Assembly: GCA_011620505.1 (NCBI GenBank)
Contig: WOZA01000066.1
Coordinates: 1 to 15,197, forward strand
DNA: 15,197 nucleotides
From: Anaerolineaceae bacterium
GTDB taxonomy: Bacteria > Chloroflexota > Anaerolineae > Anaerolineales > Anaerolineaceae
Direction: 5' to 3'
The notes beneath the pieces were generated by a model that did no database searches, was not told the origin of the DNA, and saw only the letters and a program-made list of their open reading frames with translations. Below, in pieces: positions 1 through 6,208 of the stretch. The translations under genes were made by a program, and so were the position numbers. Position 1 is the first letter of the stretch, and every line of letters starts with the position of its first letter.

Positions 1-102
1 ATTTTCCTTTAGTTGAAATCAGTTCAATTATAGCCCTTCGTCCCAAAAGAGGGTAGTTGTTTTGGAGCCAATCCCTGTACTTGCCAGTCCCATAGGGAGG
101 CT

Positions 103-213
103 TTTGACCGACAGGTCTCGCATTACTTCTACACAGGATACGATGCGGATGGACTGAAGCCCATCCGTACGGTGGGGGTTTACTCCCACCGCTGCCTGAT
201 TATCAAAAGCATA
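103..213 (+). repeat. Degenerate intergenic repeat unit, copy A
   Basis: This unit is clearly related to the stretch at 497-637. Both start with TTTGACCG-n-AGGTCTC, continue through ACTTCT and a GCGGAT segment, share CATCCGTACGGTGGG, and end with CCCACCGCT followed by ATCAAAAGCATA. Copy A contains three nested inverted repeats: GACC/GGTC (107-118), GGATGG/CCATCC (147-152 with 161-166) and CGGTGGG/CCCACCG (170-176 with 185-191). Conserved stems with variable loops suggest the folded form is what is maintained. The direction is assigned arbitrarily. Confidence 0.7.
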
Positions 214-318
214 ACAAGCCATGAGCGTGTAAGGCATGCCGCAGGGGAAGACTTTATACAGCTTGCCCATTCCAAAATTCAAAAATTGTAGTAATGGATA
301 CCCTAAAAAGTAACGTAG

Positions 319-340
319 GGGGCGACGCATGCGTCGCCCC
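319..340. repeat. 22-bp perfect GC-rich palindrome, copy 1
   Basis: The half-site GGGGCGACGCA (319-329) is followed directly by its exact reverse complement (330-340), with no loop. The flanks are GTAG on the left and CTATT on the right. A second copy with one mismatch is at 672-693. Short, loopless, GC-rich palindromes in intergenic DNA resemble REP or MITE-type repeats, or a protein-binding site. Confidence 0.8.
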
Positions 341-379
341 TATTCCCTTTCCTCGCCGGTCTCCCGCCCGTGCCAGGCA

Positions 380-397
380 TTTGACCGGAAGGTCTCC
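380..397 (+). repeat. Partial third copy of the repeat head (GACC-GGAA-GGTC hairpin)
   Basis: The sequence TTTGACCGGAAGGTCTCC matches the first 18 bases of the long units at 103 and 497, but the rest of the unit is missing. The stem GACC/GGTC is identical in all three copies, while the four loop bases differ (GACA, GGAA, GCAA). Confidence 0.65.
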
Positions 398-404
398 TGT
401 GGTA

Positions 405-449
405 GGGGTAACCCCCTGTGGTTACCCCAGGCAGGCACGGGTGCCTGCC
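405..449. repeat. Two adjacent 9-bp inverted repeats
   Basis: Two perfect hairpin-capable inverted repeats sit side by side. GGGGTAACC (405-413) pairs with GGTTACCCC (420-428), and GGCAGGCAC (430-438) pairs with GTGCCTGCC (441-449). Neither has a T-tract, so they are not terminators. They extend the mosaic of small palindromic repeats in this gene-free block. Confidence 0.7.
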
Positions 450-496
450 ACTACCAATGGGCTCGGTTCTCGCCGATGTCCTCACCGAGCGAGGGC

Positions 497-637
497 TTTG
501 ACCGCAAGGTCTCCAACTACTTCTAAATTGCATACATGGCGGATCGACCAAGGCTCATCCGTACGGTGGGAGGCATGATGCTGGGAGCGAAGCGAGCAGT
601 ACTTGCTCCCACCGCTACCCAGAAATCAAAAGCATAC
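497..637 (+). repeat. Degenerate intergenic repeat unit, copy B
   Basis: This is the second long copy of the unit at 103-213, in the same orientation. It shares the TTTGACCGCAAGGTCTC head, the CATCCGTACGGTGGG core and the ATCAAAAGCATA tail. The CGGTGGGA/TCCCACCG stem (564-571 with 607-614) is kept, but its loop is about 35 bases instead of 8. The extra bases carry a second inverted repeat, TGGGAGC/GCTCCCA (582-588 with 605-611). Confidence 0.7.
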
Positions 638-671
638 CCGCCAAGGGCGGACTCGACATAGAGCCATTGTC

Positions 672-693
672 GGGGCGACGCATGCGTCGCCTC
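672..693. repeat. GC-rich palindrome, copy 2 (one mismatch)
   Basis: This is the same palindrome as at 319-340. The inner 18 bases (674-691) are perfectly symmetrical, and the only break is a G/T pair at 673/692. The copies are 353 bases apart and bracket the partial repeat, the inverted repeats and copy B. Confidence 0.78.
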
Positions 694-734
694 TACCCAG
701 AAAACGTTTTTTCACCTTTTCACGTTTTTTCTTC

Positions 735-779
735 TCAAAAATCGAAAGAACCGTCACTTTTCATCACGGTTCTTTCGAT
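735..779 (-). terminator. Rho-independent terminator downstream of tRNA-Gln
   Basis: Read on the minus strand, a 14-bp perfect stem (ATCGAAAGAACCGT, 766-779, pairing with 741-754) encloses an 11-base loop. A run of five T follows (complement of A737-A741, part of it in the stem base). It starts about 10 bases after the tRNA 3' end, so it is placed to end the tRNA transcript and possibly the whole elongasome operon. Confidence 0.8.
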
Positions 780-788
780 ATGCTCAGG

Positions 789-859
789 CTGGGGGCAAAG
801 GAGTCGAACCTCTACATACAGATTCAGAGTCTGCTGTCCTGCCATTAGACGAGCCCCCA
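789..859 (-). tRNA. tRNA-Gln (anticodon CTG)
   Basis: The minus strand folds as a complete 71-nt cloverleaf. The acceptor stem TGGGGGC pairs with GCCCCCA, and the D arm is GTCT/GGAC around AATGGCA. The anticodon arm GCAGA/TCTGT has loop CTCTGAA, the variable loop has four bases, and the T arm AGAGG/CCTTT carries a TTCGACT loop. The anticodon CTG (complement of 825-827) reads CAG. The discriminator is G, as expected for glutamine tRNAs. The 3' CCA is not encoded (the genome reads CCT after the discriminator), so CCA would be added enzymatically. It starts 37 bases after the rodA stop on the same strand, with no terminator between them, so processing from the rodA read-through transcript is possible. 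Confidence 0.93.
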
Positions 860-896
860 CCAACGAATGCCTATCTTACCACATTCCTGCCTTTTC

Positions 897-2024
897 TTAC
901 AAGGGTTCTTCCCGGAATTCTTTATCCTGGCTGCGCATTCTGATATTCTCAACCAACCCGATCCCCAGCAGCATCGAGACCAGTGAGCTGCCGCCATAAC
1001 TGATAAACGGCAGGGTCAGCCCCGTCACCGGCAGCAAGCGCAAATTCACCCCCACATTCACAATCGTCTGGAAGCCCATCAACACGCCGAACCCATAGGC
1101 AATCAGCGAGCCATAGGCATCCGGGGCGTTTTGCGCTACCTTGAAACAGCGCACTATCACGAAAATCAGGGCTGCCAAAACGATAACCGTCCCGACAAAG
1201 CCAAATTCATGCGCCAATACCGAAAAGATAAAGTCATTATGGCGGATCTTCAGAAAACGCAATTGCACCTGCGATCCCTGGCCATACCCCTTGCCAAACC
1301 AGCCTCCTGAACCGATGCTGATTAAAGCCTGGTCCACGTTGTAGGTGTCGCCATAGCGTGCATCTTCAGCCGGAGCAATAAAATTTGTGATGCGAGCTTT
1401 TTGGTAATCCGCCAGGTAGGGAAAGTCCAACAAAAACGAAATTCCAATAAATATCGCGGCTGCGCCAACCATGATCAGGATGTATTTTGTTTTCAACCCG
1501 CTGATCCAAAGCATAGTTGCCCAGATGACAAAGATCACAATGCTGGTGCTGAGGTTAGGCTGCAGCAAAATCCAGATCACGATTCCACCCGTTAAAATCA
1601 AACTTTTACCGATCGTCATCCAATTATTGATGCGATCAATGTTGCTCGAAAAGAAGCTGGCAAGTGCCAGGATGATAGCGATTTTTGCCAGTTCCGCCGG
1701 CTGGATCGTCACCAAACCTGTCTCCAGCCACCTGGCAGCGCCAAACCTTGCCCCACCAATCACAAATACCAATAGTAGCAGCAGTGCCACCAGAACATAA
1801 AAAGGTTTGCTGAGCGTCTTCCAGATGTGGTAATCAAACGAGGCGCTCAAAAACAAGATCACCAGACCGATGATCAGGAAGGTTGCCTGGCGCCTGGGAT
1901 GGTCCACCAGGGTGGGATTTCCAGCAATCGCTGAAGAGATCAGCGCCACGCCAAAAACACACAACAGCAACACCACCGCAAACAGCGGGATGTCAAACCG
2001 TTTCCAAATCTCACGCGTATTCAT
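897..2024 (-). CDS. rodA: RodA, SEDS-family peptidoglycan glycosyltransferase of the elongasome
   Basis: RodA polymerises lipid II into glycan strands during side-wall synthesis, working with PBP2 in the cytoplasmic membrane. The 375-residue product has about ten hydrophobic segments. SEDS signatures are present: QPAELAKIA (108-116), QPNLST (155-160), the extracellular RHNDFIFSVLAHEFGF block (261-276) with the Asp264 expected to be catalytic, and LPVTGLTLPFISYGGSS near the C-terminus. Length is normal for the family. The cognate transpeptidase gene mrdA is in the same operon, and there is no ftsI or ftsQ nearby, so RodA is preferred over FtsW. Its ATG overlaps the minC stop (ATGA), which implies translational coupling. 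A GAGG lies about 14 bases upstream, too far to act as a normal ribosome site. Confidence 0.95.
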   Translation of the reverse strand: MNTREIWKRFDIPLFAVVLLLCVFGVALISSAIAGNPTLVDHPRRQATFLIIGLVILFLSASFDYHIWKTLSKPFYVLVALLLLLVFVIGGARFGAARWLETGLVTIQPAELAKIAIILALASFFSSNIDRINNWMTIGKSLILTGGIVIWILLQPNLSTSIVIFVIWATMLWISGLKTKYILIMVGAAAIFIGISFLLDFPYLADYQKARITNFIAPAEDARYGDTYNVDQALISIGSGGWFGKGYGQGSQVQLRFLKIRHNDFIFSVLAHEFGFVGTVIVLAALIFVIVRCFKVAQNAPDAYGSLIAYGFGVLMGFQTIVNVGVNLRLLPVTGLTLPFISYGGSSLVSMLLGIGLVENIRMRSQDKEFREEPL

Positions 2025-2704
2025 AAAAGTTTAAACTTCCTCGCAACCGCTTCCTGCAAATGGACAGTACCCTCATCATACCGGATCTCAAGCGGTGCAG
2101 TATTAATCATTCTTTTAGGGACTTCCACCGACTGCCCACACAAGCTTAACCCCGTACCGCAGTAGCGCAAAACACACATTCGCGATGAAAGATCCCCGCC
2201 ACATCCAGCTTTGAGGCTGCCCCTGACCGTGCCCCAAACAATCAAGCTGCCGGCAGCAATGACCTCAGCCTCCTCAGGCACATCTCCAATCATCACTCCA
2301 TTTGCCTTGAAAGCAACTTTTTCGCCCTTTTCCAGCGGTTCCATACGCCACTCAACACTTGCCCCATCCTTTGGCGATTGCAGGTTTTCGAGCCTTTCAA
2401 CGGCATTTTCCGCGGAGATACTCGTTTGGAGTTCGAAATTTCTGGCTGAAGCCAGGGTTACATCTGAAGTGGTCAAAACGGCCCAGAGACAAACGCCTTC
2501 ATTGGATAAGTCACGCAGAAGCTTGAATAGCTGATCCTGTGACCACTCCGCGCCGCCCACATCCAGGGCGATCCGCCCACCTTTAAAGAAGCGCTCCTGG
2601 GTCTGAATGCGCGAGATCAATAAATCCCGCTGTTGATACCAAGGTTTCTCTGGCAGGCTGATCAGAACTCCGCCTTTAATTCCACGAACCGTAATCTCTT
2701 CCAT
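2021..2704 (-). CDS. minC: MinC-like septum-site inhibitor
   Basis: MinC blocks FtsZ ring assembly away from midcell and is normally recruited to the membrane by MinD. This 227-residue protein has the two-part layout: an alpha/beta N-terminal domain (about 1-100, including ALDVGG and a Leu-rich helix) and a C-terminal right-handed beta-helix (about 120-195). The beta-helix shows GDVPEEAEVIAAGSLIVWG, VRGSLKAG and a GD turn that align with the GDVNPGAEIIA...V.G.LRG..HAG pattern of known MinC. The RSGQ MinD-contact motif is replaced by EKGE (125-128), and a tail of about 35 residues follows the helix. No minD or minE lies in the window. The ATG is 10 bases after the mrdA stop and has no clear Shine-Dalgarno, and the gene's end overlaps rodA. 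The C-terminal fold assignment is firm; MinD dependence is uncertain. Confidence 0.85.
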   Translation of the reverse strand: MEEITVRGIKGGVLISLPEKPWYQQRDLLISRIQTQERFFKGGRIALDVGGAEWSQDQLFKLLRDLSNEGVCLWAVLTTSDVTLASARNFELQTSISAENAVERLENLQSPKDGASVEWRMEPLEKGEKVAFKANGVMIGDVPEEAEVIAAGSLIVWGTVRGSLKAGCGGDLSSRMCVLRYCGTGLSLCGQSVEVPKRMINTAPLEIRYDEGTVHLQEAVARKFKLL

Positions 2705-2714
2705 GATTGGCAGC

Positions 2715-4817
2715 CTATGGTATCGCCGGAGCGTACTCGTTTTGCTGCAGCTCCTGATCGACCTGTTTCAATTGGAAATAAGCGTCAATTGTGGATTTGG
2801 CGATAGGAGCAGCAACGGTGGAACCTTCAGCGCCATGGTAGATGAAGACAGCCACGATAATTTCCGGATCGTCATAAGGAGCGTAGCCGACAAACCAGGC
2901 ATGTGCCGGCCACGATCCAGGCACGCATAACCCCTCACGGTTTGCCCAATCATCACAGAACTCAGCGGTGCCGGTCTTGCCAGCCACCTTCCAGGGGTTA
3001 TCCTGGAATTCATACCATGCGGTGCCATCATCGCGGGTCACCATTTCCATGCCGCGTTTAGCGAGGTCGATCACCGATTGTTCGACGGTTTTCAGCTCGT
3101 TGGTGCGGTTATTGCCTTCATAAGTAGCAATCATTGGATCTTTGGTAATATCCCAAAGGATTTCAGGTTCGGATTGGTAGGTAACATTCCCATCAAAATC
3201 CGTAATTCTGTCGATGATGGTCGGCTGATAGTGTTTGCCGTCGTTGATGATCGTGTTGATCGAATTTAACACCTGCATTGGGGTCGCCAACACATAACCC
3301 TGCCCGACCGTTGCCAGGTAGGTGTCGCCAGTCGCCCAGTTTTCACCGATGTTCAAACGTTTCCATGTCGGGTTAGGCAGCAATCCATCCGCTTCACCTG
3401 GAAGTTCAAGCCCGGTCGTTTCTCCGTAGCCAAGCGCCGCAGCGTACTCATCCATGCGCCAGATGCCCAAACCGCCGTCAGCCACTTCGCCCTCATAGCC
3501 GCCGCCTACCTTGTACCAATAAACGTTACAGGAATAAGCAATACCGTGCAAATAATCCACCTGACCATGCCCGGCACGATCCCAGCAATAGTAGTTCTGT
3601 AAAGTACCAATGTCGGTCTCATAGAACTGCTGGCGGAGGGTGATCATACCCGGGTCTTCAACTGTCTGATAGGGCGTGACCACGTCTTCGTTCAAGACCC
3701 CCAGGGCAGAAACCATCTTATAAACGGAACCTGGAGGCAATTCGGAACTGATGGCTTTGTTGAGCAAAGGCTTGTGTTCGTCGATGCTAAGCTGCTCATA
3801 GTAGTCAGCCGGGATAAATGGGGACATGCGATTGTTATCATAGTTTGGATAAGACACCATCGAGAGGATCTCGCCGCTCTTGGCATCCATCGCCACAACA
3901 ACCCCCATAGTACTCAGGATTTCATTCTGCCAGAGCATATAGAGTTGATTCCAGTAATCGAGCTGGTTTACCAATGCAGCGTGTGCAGCTTGCTGCAATC
4001 GGTAGTCGATTGAAAGGTAGACGTTCTCACCAGGCACAGGGTCAACAGGCTCTTCGATGTCCCGTACGATCTCACCACCGACCGTCACTTCAACCACCCG
4101 TTGTCCGTTTTTCCCCCCGAGCACATCCTGCATCGAGTTTTCAACGCCCATGTAACCCACTTTGTCTCGTCCTGAGACAAAGCCTTGTTCGGTGTAATAA
4201 TCCAAAAGTACTTCCGGGATAGGTCCAAGAAAACCGATGATTTCCGCAGTTTGATTACCCGTGGGGTATTCACGGATCTGTTCGATCTCCACCTCGATGC
4301 CAGGCCAGTCTGCCTCTTTTTCCTGGATGATCATGGCGGTTTGCTTATCGATATTGCATTTCAAACGCGTCGCCTGAAAAGGCCAGAGGCTGTCAGCAAT
4401 CTCCACCACCTGTTCGATACCCAGCGGGGTATAGCAAGGTGAAAAAGAACCTGCTGTTTGCTCGTTAACCTCGCCCTGGCTGACAGGAATATCAATCAGA
4501 GCGCTGAGCTGATTAAAAATATCGCGGGTTTTTCCGGCGGAGTCTGGCAAGTTAGCCGGCGTAACAGTAACGTTGTATTGCGCCACGTTACGGGCTAAAA
4601 CAATGCCATTACGATCAAAGATCATCCCTCTATCCGTTGGGATACTGATAACCTGGGTGCGATTATCTTCCGCCTGTGCCCGATATTCCGCACCATTAAC
4701 GATTTGGTAATTAAAGAGTTGAGCGATGTAGTAGACAAACACCACAGCAATGATCAGATAGACCCAACGGAAACGCTTCAGATCGATGGTCGGTTTTTCA
4801 TAGTTGCCATTATTCAT
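2715..4817 (-). CDS. mrdA: Penicillin-binding protein 2 (elongasome class B transpeptidase)
   Basis: This enzyme forms 4,3 peptide cross-links during lateral wall growth and activates RodA. The 700-residue product has a short cytoplasmic tail, one membrane anchor (about 17-36), a pedestal/dimerisation domain that starts after the IPTDRGMIFDRNG motif, and a C-terminal transpeptidase domain. All three active-site motifs are intact: SVYK (364-367, nucleophile Ser364), SCN (429-431) and KTG (614-616). An open frame allows a start at 4844, but ATG 4817 is preferred. It forms an ATGA overlap with the mreD stop and has AAGGAG seven bases upstream (4825-4830). Several Cys in the outer domain (for example in CYTP, CNID, YYCWD and AEFC...GLC) could form disulfides after export; that is inference. 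Neighbours mreBCD and rodA fix its role as PBP2 rather than FtsI. Confidence 0.95.
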   Translation of the reverse strand: MNNGNYEKPTIDLKRFRWVYLIIAVVFVYYIAQLFNYQIVNGAEYRAQAEDNRTQVISIPTDRGMIFDRNGIVLARNVAQYNVTVTPANLPDSAGKTRDIFNQLSALIDIPVSQGEVNEQTAGSFSPCYTPLGIEQVVEIADSLWPFQATRLKCNIDKQTAMIIQEKEADWPGIEVEIEQIREYPTGNQTAEIIGFLGPIPEVLLDYYTEQGFVSGRDKVGYMGVENSMQDVLGGKNGQRVVEVTVGGEIVRDIEEPVDPVPGENVYLSIDYRLQQAAHAALVNQLDYWNQLYMLWQNEILSTMGVVVAMDAKSGEILSMVSYPNYDNNRMSPFIPADYYEQLSIDEHKPLLNKAISSELPPGSVYKMVSALGVLNEDVVTPYQTVEDPGMITLRQQFYETDIGTLQNYYCWDRAGHGQVDYLHGIAYSCNVYWYKVGGGYEGEVADGGLGIWRMDEYAAALGYGETTGLELPGEADGLLPNPTWKRLNIGENWATGDTYLATVGQGYVLATPMQVLNSINTIINDGKHYQPTIIDRITDFDGNVTYQSEPEILWDITKDPMIATYEGNNRTNELKTVEQSVIDLAKRGMEMVTRDDGTAWYEFQDNPWKVAGKTGTAEFCDDWANREGLCVPGSWPAHAWFVGYAPYDDPEIIVAVFIYHGAEGSTVAAPIAKSTIDAYFQLKQVDQELQQNEYAPAIP

Positions 4818-5317
4818 ACCTGGGCTCCTTGTGGATATAGCCACACAGTCAATTCCCGCACTATGGCATGCACTGGAATTGCCAAGAACATATTGAGAAA
4901 TACCGCCGGCAGAACCACATTCACCAGTGCTTCAGAGAACACAAAGGGAATACGCTGCACGAACAGAACAGCAATCGAAAGAAGGTTTGCCAGGATGGTC
5001 GCGCCGAAGGTCAGCAGGAACATCCCCAAGAGCGGTGTCTGCCAAAGACGCTGTTTCAGGCTCAGGGAGGCAAGGTAAACTGCCATATAGACGATCATCG
5101 GTACGAAATAGGGCATTGCCGAAACAAGTCCCACGACCCCACCCATAATAAGGACCAGAATCCAGAATCTTCTGTTTCGCTGATGCAGGCAAAGCGCAAT
5201 CACAAGCAATAGCACCAGATCAGGGCTGCCCGAGAGGATCATCCAACGGCTGAAGACGCCGTACTGGAGCATCATCGCCAGCACGAAACTCATTCCGTAT
5301 GCCAGATAAATCAACAT
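4814..5317 (-). CDS. mreD: MreD, integral membrane elongasome protein
   Basis: MreD links MreB and MreC to the peptidoglycan synthases in the membrane. The 167-residue product is almost entirely hydrophobic, with five to six predicted membrane segments separated by short basic loops (LHQRNRRFW, SLKQRLWQ), as is typical of the family. Sequence conservation in MreD is low, so the call rests on its position between mreC and mrdA together with size and topology. An upstream TTG at 5323 is possible. ATG 5317 is chosen because GAGG (5325-5328), which overlaps the mreC stop codon, is seven bases away. The 3' end overlaps the mrdA start by four bases. Confidence 0.9.
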   Translation of the reverse strand: MLIYLAYGMSFVLAMMLQYGVFSRWMILSGSPDLVLLLVIALCLHQRNRRFWILVLIMGGVVGLVSAMPYFVPMIVYMAVYLASLSLKQRLWQTPLLGMFLLTFGATILANLLSIAVLFVQRIPFVFSEALVNVVLPAVFLNMFLAIPVHAIVRELTVWLYPQGAQV

Positions 5318-5326
5318 GGGCAAACC

Positions 5327-6163
5327 TCAGGGTAATAACGGCGTGATATCAACAGCATCAAAATTGGTGATGACGAGCACCGCACTTAGAACTGAGAAAT
5401 CAACAATTGGTTGGACAGAACCCGTCTGAAAGAGCGCGTTCTGACGTGTCTGCATCGAAAGAACCTGGCCCACAAAAATGTTTGGCGGGTACGTTCCACC
5501 CAAACCGGATGTAAGAATAACCTCGCCAATATCCACCTGGGCATCAATTGGCACCATATCAAGGCTTACCTCGCCAGTAATGGAACCACTTACCTGTCCT
5601 TCGACGTTGGCAGTCTTAAGACGCACGTTGACAACCGAACCAGCATCGGTGATTAGCTGAATACGCGCGGCATCCGAAATAACTGCGTCGATCCGCCCCA
5701 CCAGACCCTGCTGAGTTACCACCGGCATGCCGTAACGGATGCCGTCATTGGAGCCTTTATCGATAATGATATATTGCAGGTAAGGGCTGATCTCGCGCCC
5801 AATCACCGTCGCGGCCACGTATTCATGTTCTGGATTGTTGCGCGCAAAATCCAACAAGGTGTAGAGAATTTCAGCTTGAGCCAGGTTTTCCTGCAGGGCA
5901 ATGATTTCGCTCTGCAGCTGTGCCACCTCGTTGCGCAATTGGGCATTCTCTTCGCGCAGAGTTGCCATATCACGCGGAGAACTAAAGAAGTCGCTGAAAG
6001 CCAGGTAGCGTTCAGAAATCCAGCTCTGGGCGGAAATCAGCGGACTGACAGACAGGCTAAAAAGCGGCGTTAAATAACCTGAGATTGCCAGCACAAGTAC
6101 GCCGACTATCACGATGATTAAAATCAGATTTCGTAGGTTTTTGGGAGTAAATAGATTGCGCAT
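5327..6163 (-). CDS. mreC: MreC, rod-shape-determining protein
   Basis: MreC is the extracytoplasmic scaffold that binds PBP2 and connects it to MreB filaments. The 278-residue sequence shows a short basic N-terminus, one membrane anchor (about 13-32), a coiled coil (about 63-105 with heptads such as LREENAQLRNEVAQLQSEI), and two beta-rich lobes. The lobes carry the family motifs DKGSNDGIRYGMPVVTQQGL (135-154) and TSGLGGTYPPNIFVGQV (218-234). The length is normal. The ATG has no Shine-Dalgarno: the bases where it should lie are inside a hairpin (6169-6185). The gene ends nine bases before the mreD ATG. Confidence 0.95.
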   Translation of the reverse strand: MRNLFTPKNLRNLILIIVIVGVLVLAISGYLTPLFSLSVSPLISAQSWISERYLAFSDFFSSPRDMATLREENAQLRNEVAQLQSEIIALQENLAQAEILYTLLDFARNNPEHEYVAATVIGREISPYLQYIIIDKGSNDGIRYGMPVVTQQGLVGRIDAVISDAARIQLITDAGSVVNVRLKTANVEGQVSGSITGEVSLDMVPIDAQVDIGEVILTSGLGGTYPPNIFVGQVLSMQTRQNALFQTGSVQPIVDFSVLSAVLVITNFDAVDITPLLP

Positions 6164-6168
6164 GTCGA

Positions 6169-6208
6169 ATCTGGTCTATCCAGATCGCAAGGAAAAATCA
6201 ACCTTGCG
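6169..6208 (-). promoter_or_regulatory. Two abutting hairpins filling the mreB-mreC junction
   Basis: On the transcribed (minus) strand, stem CGCAAGG/CCTTGCG (7 bp, 6202-6208 with 6186-6192) has the mreB stop codon in its 9-base loop. It is followed with zero spacing by stem ATCTGG/CCAGAT (6 bp, 6180-6185 with 6169-6174), which ends five bases before the mreC ATG. No T-tract follows, so termination is unlikely. The position suggests control of mreC initiation, or RNA processing that uncouples mreB level from the rest of the operon. This is inferred from structure only. Confidence 0.5.

Larger units (their letters stand above)
1..735. other. Gene-free, repeat-rich intergenic block
   Basis: No convincing gene is present in this 735-base stretch. 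The open frames on both strands are short, run through the palindromes, and give low-complexity Pro/Arg/Cys-rich products with no recognisable motif. The block is a mosaic of degenerate repeats: two long related units (103-213 and 497-637), a partial third unit at 380-397, and a GC-rich palindrome present twice (319-340 and 672-693). There are further perfect inverted repeats at 405-428 and 430-449. It lies downstream of the minus-strand tRNA terminator. No transposase or integrase remnant was seen, so it is best described as a cluster of small intergenic repeats. The window edge may hide a gene end before position 1. Confidence 0.75.

Noticed and set aside
28..330. 100-residue open frame on the minus strand
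   Set aside because: It runs through repeat copy A and half of a palindrome, has no recognisable motif, and lacks a good ribosome site.
294..578. Overlapping open frames on both strands (294-578, 303-551, 329-526)
   Set aside because: They occupy the same palindromic GC-rich repeats and give Pro/Arg/Cys-rich sequence with no family likeness. Symmetrical repeats create open frames on both strands by chance.
103..637. Possible CRISPR array
   Set aside because: Repeats are few, of different lengths and imperfect, spacing is irregular (277 and 117 bases), and no cas gene is present.
319..693. Insertion sequence bounded by terminal inverted repeats
   Set aside because: The palindromes are self-symmetrical rather than a pair of terminal repeats, there is no transposase frame, and no target duplication was seen.
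603..999. Plus-strand open frames (603-848 and 667-999) crossing the tRNA region
   Set aside because: They overlap the terminator and the tRNA-Gln gene, and the second also enters rodA antisense. No coding features.
4818..4844. Longer N-terminus for PBP2 starting at 4844
   Set aside because: It would overlap mreD by 31 bases and lacks a ribosome site. ATG 4817 has AAGGAG at ideal spacing and an ATGA overlap.
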